This document shows, in pieces, positions 15,120 to 22,893 of a stretch of DNA of 26,772 nt (its first letter is position 1; each line of letters begins with the position of its first letter). The position numbers and the translations under genes are program-made. The DNA lies in contig CAZVAR010000034.1 in NCBI GenBank assembly GCA_964625225.1, forward strand, positions 1 through 26,772, read 5' to 3'. The notes beneath the pieces were generated by a model that searched no databases, was not told where the DNA came from, and was given only the letters and a program-made list of their open reading frames with translations. The DNA comes from CAZVAR01 sp964625225 (GTDB lineage Bacteria; Pseudomonadota; Alphaproteobacteria; JAJUGE01).

Positions 15120-16907
15120 ATGCGTCGTCTGCCGGCGTCCATCGCCGTCCTGCTGCTTTGGCTGCCGGCTCAGGCGACCGGGGAGCTGCGGGCCGAGCCA
15201 ACGCAAGCGGCCGTCGCCGCCGAGCTGAGGGCACTGCTCTGGAATGCCGGCGCGGTCACGGCTCCGGCGGGGCCTGCAATCCAGGCATTCTACGCAGGAC
15301 AGGGGTTTGCCCCCGTCTGGTGGGAGGAGGGGCGGTGGTCCGCGGAGGCTGAGGCCGCGATCAAAGCGCTGGCCGCGGCCGACCGGCACGGGCTCGACCC
15401 GGCCGACTATCGGCCGCGGCACCTCGCGCAAAGGCTCGGGGCCGCCGCGCAAGCCGACGCACGAACGGTGGCGGCCGCCGACGTGATGCTGTCGGCGACG
15501 ATGCTGCGCTTTCTCGATGACATGTACAACGGCCGCATCGACCCGACCGTGGTCGGCTGGCACGTCTGGCAGGTGCCGCACGGCGATCCGGCCGCATTGC
15601 TGTCCGAGGCGTTGAGCTCGGGACGGCTTGACCGCTGGCTCGCTGCCGCAGGCCCGAGGTCCGGGCCCTATCGGGCGCTGCGGGAGCTGCATGAGCGGTA
15701 TTTGGGGCTCGCCGCGATGCCATGGCCCGAGCTGGCCGACGGCCCGACCCTGGAGCTCGGGTCGACCGATCCACGCATCCTCGTCCTGCGGCAGCAGCTC
15801 GCGGTTCTCGGCGATCTGCCGGCCGATACGGTCTCCTCGGTGGAGCTGGAGCATCGGCCGGGCGCCGACCCATCGGAGCGGCGGTCCCGCTCGCCCTATT
15901 ACATTCCGGCGGCCGCCGGCACGGCCGCGCCCGGCGGCTGGCGCGAGATGTCGACGAGCGGCGACGCTGCCGCCCGGCCCGCTCCCGTGCGGGAGAATGT
16001 TGCACCGCTCGTGCTCTTCGACGCCGAGCTCGAGGCGGCGGTGCGGCGCTTTCAGGCCCGACACGGCCTGCTCGTCGACGGGCGGGTCGGCCCGGGTACC
16101 CGTGCCGCCTTGAACGTCACGCCGCGGCAGCGGCTGCGGCAGATTGAGATCAATCTGGAGCGCCGGCGCTGGCTGCCGGACGATCTCGGCGACCGGCACG
16201 TCGTGGTGAACATCCCCGCCTTCGAACTGACCGCCGTCGAGGGCGGCCGGGTGGTGCATCGCATGCCGGTCGTGGTGGGCGAGTCCGGCTGGCCGACACC
16301 GGTACTCAGCGACGATATCGTCGACCTCAAGTTCGCCCCGACCTGGACCATCCCGGCGAGCATCGTGCGGCAGGAGATATTGGCGCAGGTTCGGCGCGAC
16401 CCCGGCTATCTCGAACGCAAGGCGATCCGCGTATTCCGGAACGGCGTCGAGGTCAGCCCGTGGGCGGTGGACTGGTACGCGACCTCCGGTGCGGGCTACG
16501 TGTTCCGGCAGGATCCGGGACGGCGCAACGCGCTCGGGCGGATCCGCTTCTCACTGACCAACCCTCAGGACATTTATCTGCACGACACGCCAGCGACTAG
16601 CTACTTTCGCCGGGTACACCGGGCACTCAGCCATGGCTGCGTACGCGTCGCAGACCCCATGGCGCTGGCGATGTTCGTGCTCGACGGCGACCCTGCCTGG
16701 GACCGCGCCCGGCTGGAGCGGGCGATGAATGCACGACGGACCCACGTCAAGCCGCTCGACCGGCCGGTCCCGGTCCATCTCATCTATTTGACGGCCTGGG
16801 TGGACGAGACCGGAACGGCTCAATTTCGCGACGACGTCTATGGCCGGGACGACCGTCTCGCGGCGGCACTGGCCGGACGGCCGGCCTGGACGCCACCGCT
16901 GATCTGA
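15120..16907 (+). CDS. Murein L,D-transpeptidase, YcbB/LdtD type
   Basis: 595 residues from ATG 15120, chosen because GAGGGG lies eight bases upstream; an ATG at 15096 would add eight residues. Visible: signal peptide (RRLP then a Leu-rich core, cleavage near ATG/EL), the YcbB scaffold domain (FAPVWWEEGRWS; HGLDPADY), a peptidoglycan-binding repeat ending FQARHGLLVDGRVGPGTRAALN, and the YkuD catalytic domain with HDTPATSYF and SHGCVRV, catalytic Cys at about 507. It makes 3-3 cross-links in periplasmic peptidoglycan or attaches proteins to it. Between the two halves of the peptidoglycan-binding repeat lies a roughly 55-residue low-complexity insertion (about 240-300), longer than usual. Alone on its strand; its end is 17 bases from the convergent DUF4112 stop. 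Confidence 0.93.
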   Translation: MRRLPASIAVLLLWLPAQATGELRAEPTQAAVAAELRALLWNAGAVTAPAGPAIQAFYAGQGFAPVWWEEGRWSAEAEAAIKALAAADRHGLDPADYRPRHLAQRLGAAAQADARTVAAADVMLSATMLRFLDDMYNGRIDPTVVGWHVWQVPHGDPAALLSEALSSGRLDRWLAAAGPRSGPYRALRELHERYLGLAAMPWPELADGPTLELGSTDPRILVLRQQLAVLGDLPADTVSSVELEHRPGADPSERRSRSPYYIPAAAGTAAPGGWREMSTSGDAAARPAPVRENVAPLVLFDAELEAAVRRFQARHGLLVDGRVGPGTRAALNVTPRQRLRQIEINLERRRWLPDDLGDRHVVVNIPAFELTAVEGGRVVHRMPVVVGESGWPTPVLSDDIVDLKFAPTWTIPASIVRQEILAQVRRDPGYLERKAIRVFRNGVEVSPWAVDWYATSGAGYVFRQDPGRRNALGRIRFSLTNPQDIYLHDTPATSYFRRVHRALSHGCVRVADPMALAMFVLDGDPAWDRARLERAMNARRTHVKPLDRPVPVHLIYLTAWVDETGTAQFRDDVYGRDDRLAAALAGRPAWTPPLI

Positions 16908-16924
16908 TCGCCCGGCGGCGACAG

Positions 16925-17326
16925 TCAATGCACTCCGTGCGTGTCCGCCCGACCCTCCAGATAACGGTGCAGCAGGCGCAGATTGCGTCGGTTCGCCTTC
17001 CATGCGAAGTCGAACAGGTCGCCCAGCACCGGCACCCCGCCGACCATGGTGTCGAGGGCAACGTTTGCCAGCATGCGCCCGATCAATGCGGGCGGCGCGC
17101 CGAGCCGGTGCGCCTGGTGCACCAGATAGAGCGACAGCAGCATGGTCGCCGCGTCACCCACCCCGGGGATCAGGCCGAGCAGTCCGTCGAGTCCGAAGCG
17201 CCAACCCAGTCCGGGCACCCGGAACTGCTCGTCGAGCAGGTGGGCCAGACGGTCGAGGCGCTCGATATCCGGATTCCGTCCGGAGGTAACGCTCGGCCAT
17301 TCACGCACGCGCGGGGACCGCGACAT
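16925..17326 (-). CDS. DUF4112 domain-containing protein
   Basis: 133 residues. The core matches DUF4112: LDRLAHLLDEQFRVPG, then FGLDGLLGLIPGVGDAA, then a hydrophobic stretch and a C-terminal LGDLFDFAWKANRRNLRLL block. The glycine-rich IPGVGD segment and the two hydrophobic regions suggest a small membrane-associated protein; function unknown in the family. I start at ATG 17326, since upstream in-frame sequence is the shadow of the next gene. It follows the YqaE-like gene after 11 bases on the same strand and is probably co-transcribed with it. Confidence 0.88.
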   Translation of the reverse strand: MSRSPRVREWPSVTSGRNPDIERLDRLAHLLDEQFRVPGLGWRFGLDGLLGLIPGVGDAATMLLSLYLVHQAHRLGAPPALIGRMLANVALDTMVGGVPVLGDLFDFAWKANRRNLRLLHRYLEGRADTHGVH

Positions 17327-17337
17327 CGGGGCGGCGC

Positions 17338-17496
17338 TCAACGACGCGCAATGATCCAGACGGCGTGGACGATGCCCGGAATATAGCCGAGCAGCGTGAG
17401 CAGGATGTTCAGCCAGAAGTGCAGCCCGAATCCGACCTGGAGGAAGACGCCGAGCGGCGGCAGCAAAATCGCAAGAATGATACGGACCAGATCCAT
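17338..17496 (-). CDS. YqaE/Pmp3 family (UPF0057) small membrane protein
   Basis: Only 52 residues. Reading the minus strand from ATG 17496 gives two hydrophobic helices joined by a short loop: MDLVRIILAILLPPLGVFLQ, then VGFGLHFWLNILLTLLGYIP followed by GIVHAVWIIARR. The LLPPLGVFLQVG and LLTLLGYIPGIVHA pieces are the Pmp3/YqaE signature, and the length is normal. Known members are stress-induced inner-membrane proteolipids influencing membrane potential and ion leakage. It is first in a two-gene unit with DUF4112 and divergent from topoisomerase IB. Confidence 0.9.
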   Translation of the reverse strand: MDLVRIILAILLPPLGVFLQVGFGLHFWLNILLTLLGYIPGIVHAVWIIARR

Positions 17497-17568
17497 GCGT
17501 GGCGGCCTTCGATGGCGGATGACGCGGAGCGTCGCCAGACGGACCGTAGAACGCCCGCGGCCCGGCCG

Positions 17569-17600
17569 CGTTCCCGGCGCCGCCCGCGCTGGCGGGAACG
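17569..17600. promoter_or_regulatory. Inverted repeat CGTTCCCG / CGGGAACG
   Basis: CGTTCCCG at 17569-17576 and CGGGAACG at 17593-17600 form a perfect 8-bp inverted repeat with a 16-base spacer. The right arm shares three bases with the neighbouring 20-bp palindrome, so the two structures are mutually exclusive as hairpins. Confidence 0.35.
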
Positions 17601-17617
17601 GCAGCAGCTGCTGCCGT
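17598..17617. promoter_or_regulatory. Perfect 20-bp palindrome upstream of topoisomerase IB
   Basis: ACGGCAGCAG followed directly by its reverse complement CTGCTGCCGT, with no spacer, 15-34 bases before the topoisomerase start codon and about 100 bases from the divergent yqaE start. The position fits an operator that would block or mark the topoisomerase promoter. No known binding-site name is assigned. Confidence 0.45.
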
Positions 17618-17631
17618 GTTCATCCGCCGCT

Positions 17632-18753
17632 ATGACTAGCAAGCGACCGCGCAGCGACATCACCGTCTCCGAGCCGCAGGCGGCGGCCGAGCAGGCCGGG
17701 CTCCGCTATGTTCACGACGAGGGGCCGGGCATCGCCCGGCGCCGGGCCGGTAAGGGTTTCGCCTACCGCGAAGCGGAGGGGCGGCCGATGAAGGACCCGG
17801 AGACTCTGGCCCGTATACGCCGGCTGGCGATCCCGCCGGCCTGGACCGATGTCTGGATCAGCCCGGATCCGCTCGGTCATCTCCAGGCGACCGGACGCGA
17901 CGACCGCGGGCGCAAGCAGTATCGCTATCACCCGAAATGGTGCGCGGTGCGTGACGAGACCAAGTATCACCGCATGCTGGCCTTTGCCCGGGCGCTGCCG
18001 CGAATCCGTCGGCGGCTCGCGGAGGACATGGCGCGGCCCGGGCTCTCACGCGACAAGGTGCTGGCGACCGTCATTCGCCTTCTCGAGACCTCGCTGATCC
18101 GCGTCGGTAACGACGAGTACGCAAGACAGAACAAGAGTTTCGGCCTGACCACTCTGCGCGACCGGCATGCCCGGGTCGACGGCGCGACGGTGGCCTTCGA
18201 GTTCCGCGGCAAGTCCGGCAAGCGGCATCGGATTGCGCTCCGGGATCGACGGCTCGCCCGCATCGTCAAGGCCTGCCAGGACATCCCGGGACAGGAGCTG
18301 TTCCAGTACTACGACGAGCAGCAGCAGCCGCAGGACGTCACCTCGCAGGACGTTAACGCCTATCTGCGTGCTGTCAGCGGGGAGGATTTCAGCGCGAAGG
18401 ATTTCCGGACCTGGGCCGGCACCGTGCTCGCTGCCTTCGCCCTGCAGGAGTTCGAGAGCTTCGATACCAAGGCGGCAGCGCGCCGCAACATTACGCGCGC
18501 GATCGAGACTGTAGCGGGGCAACTCGGTAACACGCCGACCATCTGCCGGAAGTGCTACGTGCACCCCGAGATCCTGCAGGCCTATCTCGACGGCGACCTG
18601 CTCGAATCGTTGAAGGCGCAGGTCGAAGAGGAGATCGAGGCGCATCTGCACGGGTTGAGCGGCGCGGAGGCCGCGGTACTCGCATTCCTGCAGAAGCGTC
18701 TGGAGCGCGAAGTCCAAGAGCAGGCCCGACGGAAGCGCCGGGCGACACGGTAG
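17632..18753 (+). CDS. DNA topoisomerase IB (poxvirus/bacterial type)
   Basis: 373 residues. All catalytic positions of the type IB family are visible: Arg176 (TTLRDRHARV), Lys194 (FRGKSGK), Arg259 (KDFRTWAGT) and the nucleophilic Tyr309 in TICRKCYVHPEI. The N-terminal part has GFAYREAEG, IPPAWTDVWIS and the QYRYHPKW segment usual for bacterial members. It relaxes supercoils of both signs through a 3'-phosphotyrosyl intermediate without ATP. Start ATG 17632; no Shine-Dalgarno is visible and a perfect palindrome occupies the place where one would be, so a short-leader transcript is possible. Its C-terminal tail is strongly basic. Confidence 0.93.
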   Translation: MTSKRPRSDITVSEPQAAAEQAGLRYVHDEGPGIARRRAGKGFAYREAEGRPMKDPETLARIRRLAIPPAWTDVWISPDPLGHLQATGRDDRGRKQYRYHPKWCAVRDETKYHRMLAFARALPRIRRRLAEDMARPGLSRDKVLATVIRLLETSLIRVGNDEYARQNKSFGLTTLRDRHARVDGATVAFEFRGKSGKRHRIALRDRRLARIVKACQDIPGQELFQYYDEQQQPQDVTSQDVNAYLRAVSGEDFSAKDFRTWAGTVLAAFALQEFESFDTKAAARRNITRAIETVAGQLGNTPTICRKCYVHPEILQAYLDGDLLESLKAQVEEEIEAHLHGLSGAEAAVLAFLQKRLEREVQEQARRKRRATR

Positions 18754-18772
18754 AACGGCTCCGAGAGGCGCC

Positions 18773-19534
18773 TCAGGTCGTGAAGGTCACCTCGACCTCG
18801 CCGAGCGCAGGGAAGTGCGCGCGCACGGTGGCGCCGGGCGTCGCGAAGTTCATGCCGGTGCACGAGCCGGTGGTGACGATGTCGCCGGCACGGAGTCCGC
18901 CGGTGCGGCGAGCGCAGTGGTTGGCCAGCCAGACGACCAGCCGGAGCACGTCGCCGGCGGCATTGCCCCCGATCGCCTCGGCGACGGTGCGCTCACCGAT
19001 CGACAGCTTCACCGGTTCGATCGCGAAGTCGATGTCGTGCCAGTCGGTCCGTCCTTGCCCGTACACGAGAGCGCCGTTCGCCTGATGATCGGCGAGGTGC
19101 CACAGGCGCTCCACCCGCGGCCAGCCGCGCCAGCGGCTGTCCACGATCTCGATCGCCGGCATCGCCATGGCGATCGCGGCAATGACCTCCTCGCGGCCAT
19201 AGGCCCGATCCCGGGCCGGTAGGTCAGTGCCCATCCGGAAGGCGATTTCGGCCTCGACACCGAGGAGCCCGTGATCTGCCGCGGGCAGGGCCGCAGGGCC
19301 CGGAAAGACGAGGGCGGCGGGCAGCGGCGCACAAAGCGGCTCGGCGCTCGGGCCGGCTGCGCCAACCTTCCATCCGCCCACCGACCCGAGCGCTGCTCCC
19401 ACCGCATCCTGGATCGCATAGGCGGTTTCGGCCGAGGCCGGCGGTTCGTCGAGCGGAGGAATCGGGATTTGCCGGTGCTCGCGCCGGGCGTCGATCAGCC
19501 GCTGCGCTATGCGTTGCACATAAGTCTCGGTCAT
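18773..19534 (-). CDS. 2-keto-4-pentenoate hydratase / fumarylacetoacetate hydrolase family protein
   Basis: 253 residues, the usual length of the MhpD-type hydratase/decarboxylase branch. Visible: SVGGWKVGA with a conserved Lys56, the metal ligands Glu94 and Glu96 (GVEAEIAF) and Glu129 (IEIVDSRW), and a C-terminal GDIVTTGSCTG loop. Known reactions are hydration of 2-oxopent-4-enoate, decarboxylation of 4-oxalocrotonate, or hydrolysis of acylpyruvates, each with Mg2+. The ATG start overlaps the stop of the upstream hydantoinase-B gene (ATGA), so the two are translationally coupled. The pairing suggests it acts on the product of that enzyme; substrate unknown. Confidence 0.88.
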   Translation of the reverse strand: MTETYVQRIAQRLIDARREHRQIPIPPLDEPPASAETAYAIQDAVGAALGSVGGWKVGAAGPSAEPLCAPLPAALVFPGPAALPAADHGLLGVEAEIAFRMGTDLPARDRAYGREEVIAAIAMAMPAIEIVDSRWRGWPRVERLWHLADHQANGALVYGQGRTDWHDIDFAIEPVKLSIGERTVAEAIGGNAAGDVLRLVVWLANHCARRTGGLRAGDIVTTGSCTGMNFATPGATVRAHFPALGEVEVTFTT

Positions 19535-21138
19535 GCCGTATAGCCCAGTCTCCGGTCGCGCTCCACTGCTCGCGGGTCGCGTTCCTCCACAGGTCCGAAG
19601 CCGCCGCCGCCCGGCGTGCGGATCAGGATCGTCTGGCCCTTGCGGAGCACATGGTTGCGGCGATAGTCGGTCATCTGTCCGTCGATATGGACCTCGCCGA
19701 CGGCGCCGTCGCCGCCTCCGGCCATTCCCGGTGCGGCGAAGCGGCAGCGCTCGGCCATGAAAATGATGCCGATCGGGCGGTCCGACTCGTTGACGAACAG
19801 CATTTCCTGACCGAGCCCGCCGCGGAACCGGCCCGGTCCGCCGCTACCCGGCCGCAGCGCCTTGCGCGCGATGAAGAGCGCACTGTTCCGCTCCACCAGT
19901 TCGATCGGGACGTTGGAGATGTTGCTGGGCCAGGAATAGGCGCTCTGCCCGTCGCTCGTCGCGGTCGCCCCCATCCCGCCGTTGAAGAAGAGCACGTTCG
20001 CGTAGGTGCGGCCGTCATCCCGTACTCCGGTCTCGATGATGCTCCAGAGCGGCGAACCGGCAGCGGCCATCACCTTGTCCGGGATCACCTGGGCGAGCGC
20101 GCCGAACACCGCGACCGGGAGATAGTGCCCGGTCGCCATCCGCCCGCCGACCGCCACCGGGAATTTCGGGTTGACCAGGCTGCCCTCCGGCGCCGTCACC
20201 TCGACGCACCGGAAAATGCCGTCATTGTTCGGGAGATCCGGCAGCAATGCGCATTTCAGCGCATAAGCGGTCATCGCGAAGGTGTAGGTCATCGTGCAGT
20301 TGATGGCGCGGTCGGCTTGCGGCGAGGTGCCGGCATAGTCCACATGGATCCGGTCCCCGGCGACGGTCACGGCCACGCAATAGGTGAAGGACTGCTCGTC
20401 GACGCCGTCCGTCCGGAAGCCGTAGCGGTAGGTTCCGTCGGGCACCGCGGCGATCGCCGTGCGCATCGCCCGCTCGCAGCGGCCGTGGATTTCGTCCGCG
20501 AAGGCTGCAAGGTCGTCCAAACCGTACTCATCCATCAGGTCCAACAGGCGGCGTTCCATCAGGTCGAGCCCGGTGACCTGGGCCCAGATGTCGCCCTCGG
20601 TCTGGTCGGGGGTCCGCACGGCGGCGCGCAGCAACTTGAACAGCGTGCGGTCGGGCTCGCCCTCGGCGATCAGCTTCATCGCCGGGATATGGAAACCCTC
20701 CTCGAACACCTCGCGCGGCTCGACCGATCGCACCCGCCCGCCGATGTCCGGAGCGTGGGCGGTGCTGGCGCAGAATCCGATCAGGCGCCCGCCGCGGAAC
20801 ACCGGCTTGGCGATGGTGATGTCGTTGAGGTGCCCGGTCGCCACCCACGGATTGTTGGTGACCAGGAAATCGCCCGGCCGCATGTTCTCCACGCCGATCT
20901 CGCGGATGAAGTGCCGCACCGTGACCGGCAGGCAGCCGATGAAGGAGGGGATGCTGTCCGTGTTCTGGACCAGCGAGTGCCCCTTCGCATCCGTCAGCAC
21001 GCAGGCGAAGTCATTGGATTCGTTGACCAAAGTCGAAAAGGAGGTGCGCTGCAGCGTCTTGGCCGCCTCGTCAACCGCGGAGATCATCCGCGTCCAGATC
21101 ACTTCGAGCGTGACGGCGTCGAACGGCGGGGCGGTCAT
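19531..21138 (-). CDS. Hydantoinase B / oxoprolinase family protein (HyuB)
   Basis: 535 residues. Typical HyuB blocks: DAVTLEVIWTRMISAVDEAAKTLQRTSFS at the N terminus, CVLTDAKGHSLVQN, GDFLVTNNPWVATGHLNDI, the GRMATGHYLP region and the Gly-rich PGSGGPGRFRGGLGQEM block, ending RTPGGGGFG. Start ATG 21138 has GGGAGAGG close upstream; the frame is open for a further 67 codons of non-family sequence. HyuB normally works with HyuA in ATP-dependent hydrolysis of hydantoins, 5-oxoproline, or carboxylation of ketones. No HyuA gene adjoins it, since upstream is a divergent hemerythrin gene, so it must use a distant partner or act alone. Confidence 0.92.
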   Translation of the reverse strand: MTAPPFDAVTLEVIWTRMISAVDEAAKTLQRTSFSTLVNESNDFACVLTDAKGHSLVQNTDSIPSFIGCLPVTVRHFIREIGVENMRPGDFLVTNNPWVATGHLNDITIAKPVFRGGRLIGFCASTAHAPDIGGRVRSVEPREVFEEGFHIPAMKLIAEGEPDRTLFKLLRAAVRTPDQTEGDIWAQVTGLDLMERRLLDLMDEYGLDDLAAFADEIHGRCERAMRTAIAAVPDGTYRYGFRTDGVDEQSFTYCVAVTVAGDRIHVDYAGTSPQADRAINCTMTYTFAMTAYALKCALLPDLPNNDGIFRCVEVTAPEGSLVNPKFPVAVGGRMATGHYLPVAVFGALAQVIPDKVMAAAGSPLWSIIETGVRDDGRTYANVLFFNGGMGATATSDGQSAYSWPSNISNVPIELVERNSALFIARKALRPGSGGPGRFRGGLGQEMLFVNESDRPIGIIFMAERCRFAAPGMAGGGDGAVGEVHIDGQMTDYRRNHVLRKGQTILIRTPGGGGFGPVEERDPRAVERDRRLGYTA

Positions 21139-21259
21139 ATGGCCTCTCCCGGCAGGACTGCGTGGCGAGGGTGCCATGGTACGCGCTTGCGCGAGTTTGC
21201 TCCACAGCGGGCGTCGCAAGGGGCGCCGACGGTCCGCCCCGTTCGGCGCCTTTTTGGCC

Positions 21260-21293
21260 GGACCGTGACCGCGGTATAAACATCGGACGGTCC
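21260..21293 (+). promoter_or_regulatory. Possible hemerythrin promoter with flanking inverted repeat
   Basis: TATAAA at 21275-21280 with a T-rich -35-like TTTGGC 16 bases upstream (21253-21258). The TATAAA is centred between GGACCGT (21260-21266) and ACGGTCC (21287-21293), a 7-bp inverted repeat. Transcription would begin near 21287, just before ATG 21304. Weak consensus, so tentative. Confidence 0.3.
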
Positions 21294-21303
21294 TATCCGA
21301 TCC

Positions 21304-21801
21304 ATGGGATCGACTCCTTGCCGCAGGACGGTGCGGCATGCGAGCTCCGGTCTCGAAGGGAGGCGGTGCTTAGGTGACGTCGTCCTTGCCCCGATCGTCT
21401 GGCGCAGCAGCCTGGAGACCGGTGAGCCGGAGATCGACCGTCAACACCGGCATTCCGTCCGCCTTGTCAACGAGCTCGCCGAGGCGGCGGTTTCCGGAGC
21501 GGGCCCCGATCGTGTGCGGGGGCTGGCGGAAGCGATGGCCGCCGATGCTCGCGGTCATTTCGCTTACGAGGACCGGCTCCTGGGTCGGCTCGGGTTCCGG
21601 TCCGCCGCCGAGCACGCTGCGGAGCACCGGCGGATCGAGGGCCGAATCGATGAGCTGCTGGAGCGCATCGAGGCCCCGGCACATCGCACCGCCGCAGAGA
21701 TGGCCGAAGTCGCTGCCGCGCTGAGGGCAATCCTGATCGACCATCTCCTGCGATACGATCTCCGTTACAAGTCGTTCCTGATGTACGTGGCCGGTCGCTG
21801 A
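21304..21801 (+). CDS. Bacteriohemerythrin
   Basis: 165 residues from ATG 21304; a GTG at 21331 is an alternative and would remove nine residues that look non-conserved. All diiron ligands are in place: His48 (IDRQHRH), His85 and Glu89 (HFAYE), His104 and His108 (HAAEH), His147 and Asp152 (HLLRYD). The PIVWRSSLETG-like N terminus and the C-terminal YKSFL are family features. Known role: reversible O2 binding in the cytoplasm, for oxygen sensing, storage or delivery. It has no methyl-accepting or other output domain. It is divergent from the HyuB gene and single-gene, followed by a GC hairpin. Confidence 0.9.
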   Translation: MGSTPCRRTVRHASSGLEGRRCLGDVVLAPIVWRSSLETGEPEIDRQHRHSVRLVNELAEAAVSGAGPDRVRGLAEAMAADARGHFAYEDRLLGRLGFRSAAEHAAEHRRIEGRIDELLERIEAPAHRTAAEMAEVAAALRAILIDHLLRYDLRYKSFLMYVAGR

Positions 21802-21815
21802 GGCGTTACCCCTGC

Positions 21816-21836
21816 CGCGGGCGCGGGCCGCCCGCG
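21816..21836 (+). terminator. GC-rich stem-loop after hemerythrin
   Basis: CGCGGGCG, loop CGGGC, CGCCCGCG: a perfect 8-bp stem starting 15 bases after the hemerythrin stop. It lacks a T-run, so intrinsic termination would be weak; it may need Rho or serve mainly to block read-through into the next promoter. Confidence 0.4.
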
Positions 21837-21865
21837 TTGACAGCAACGGCGTAACCGGAAACTCT
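21837..21865 (+). promoter_or_regulatory. Possible promoter of the dehydrogenase-kinase-enolase cassette
   Basis: A perfect -35 TTGACA (21837-21842) begins directly after the hairpin. With a 17-base spacer, AACTCT (21860-21865) is the -10 candidate, a poor match. The start codon lies about 30 bases downstream, with a GGGGG ribosome site. Confidence 0.35.
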
Positions 21866-21897
21866 TCCGAGAACGAAGGCGGCGGACGGGGGCGCCC

Positions 21898-22863
21898 ATG
21901 ACGGTTCCGTGTATCGTCTTTCTCGAACGCGGCTCGGTACCGCCCTCGGTGACGCTGCGACGGCCGTCCGCTCCACATCGATGGGTCGAGTTCGAGAGCT
22001 GCACGGCGGACCAGGTGGTCCCGCGCCTGCAAGGAGCGACCGTCGCGATCATTAACAAGGTGCCGATACGCCGCGACGCCCTGGAGGCGCTGCCGGCGCT
22101 TCGCATGATCGCGGTTGCGGCGACGGGGACCGACTGCGTGGACGTGGCCTTGTGCCGACAGCGCGGGATCGTCGTGGCCAACGTGCGCGGATACGCCAGG
22201 CACAGCGTTCCCGAGCACACGATGGCGCTGATTCTTGCGCTGCGGCGGAACCTGATCGGCTATGTGGACGAGGTGCGGCGGGGAGCGTGGCAGCGCTCGG
22301 ACCAGTTCTGTCTCTTCACCTATCCGATCCGCGATCTGCACGGCAGCCGGCTCGGAATCCTCGGCGGCGGCTCGATCGGTCGGTCGGTCGGCCGGCTCGC
22401 GGCCGGGTTCGGAATGGAGGTGGTGTACGGTGCGCGGCGCGGAGTCCGGAACGTGGAGCCGCCTTACGTGACCTTCGAGGAACTCCTCGCGAGCTCGGAC
22501 GTGATCACCCTCCATTGTCCGTTGACGCCGGAGACGCGGGAGATGATTGGTGAGGCGGAGTTCCGTGCGATGCGGCGGCGTCCGCTGCTGATCAACACGG
22601 CGCGCGGCGGGTTGGTGGACGAGCGGGCGTTGGTAGCGGCGCTCGACGACGGGCTGATCGCGGGCGCCGCCTTCGACGTACTGTCGCCCGAGCCGCCGCC
22701 GCCCGACCATATCCTGCTGCAACTGGCGGGTCGGCCGAACTTCATTCTGACCCCGCATGTCGCCTGGGCCAGCCACGAGGCGGCGCAGACGGTGGCGGAC
22801 CAGACGATCGCCAACATCGAGAACTTCCTGAGCGGACGGCCGAGCAACAATGTCGCGGCGTAG
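21898..22863 (+). CDS. D-2-hydroxyacid dehydrogenase, glycerate-dehydrogenase / hydroxypyruvate-reductase-like
   Basis: 321 residues. Visible: AATGTDCVDV at 74-83 and NVRGYARHSVPEHTMALIL at 95-113, both closest in style to bacterial glycerate dehydrogenases (HprA); cofactor loop GILGGGSIG at 153-161; catalytic Arg236 (NTARGG), Glu265 (SPEPP) and His287 (TPHVAWAS). The position after the second strand, usually Asp in NAD enzymes, reads YGARRG with two Arg, pointing to NADPH. Expected reaction: reduction of a 2-oxoacid such as hydroxypyruvate or glyoxylate to the D-2-hydroxyacid. It opens a three-gene cassette with a kinase (30-base gap) and an enolase paralogue. The N terminus is variable; exact substrate uncertain. 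Confidence 0.9.
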   Translation: MTVPCIVFLERGSVPPSVTLRRPSAPHRWVEFESCTADQVVPRLQGATVAIINKVPIRRDALEALPALRMIAVAATGTDCVDVALCRQRGIVVANVRGYARHSVPEHTMALILALRRNLIGYVDEVRRGAWQRSDQFCLFTYPIRDLHGSRLGILGGGSIGRSVGRLAAGFGMEVVYGARRGVRNVEPPYVTFEELLASSDVITLHCPLTPETREMIGEAEFRAMRRRPLLINTARGGLVDERALVAALDDGLIAGAAFDVLSPEPPPPDHILLQLAGRPNFILTPHVAWASHEAAQTVADQTIANIENFLSGRPSNNVAA

Positions 22864-22893
22864 CGGCCGGCCCGTGCCCCGGCAAACCGTACG

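Noticed and set aside
14643..16259. 538-codon minus-strand open frame opposite the small protein and L,D-transpeptidase
   Set aside because: Antisense shadow; the plus-strand genes have clear motifs and start signals.
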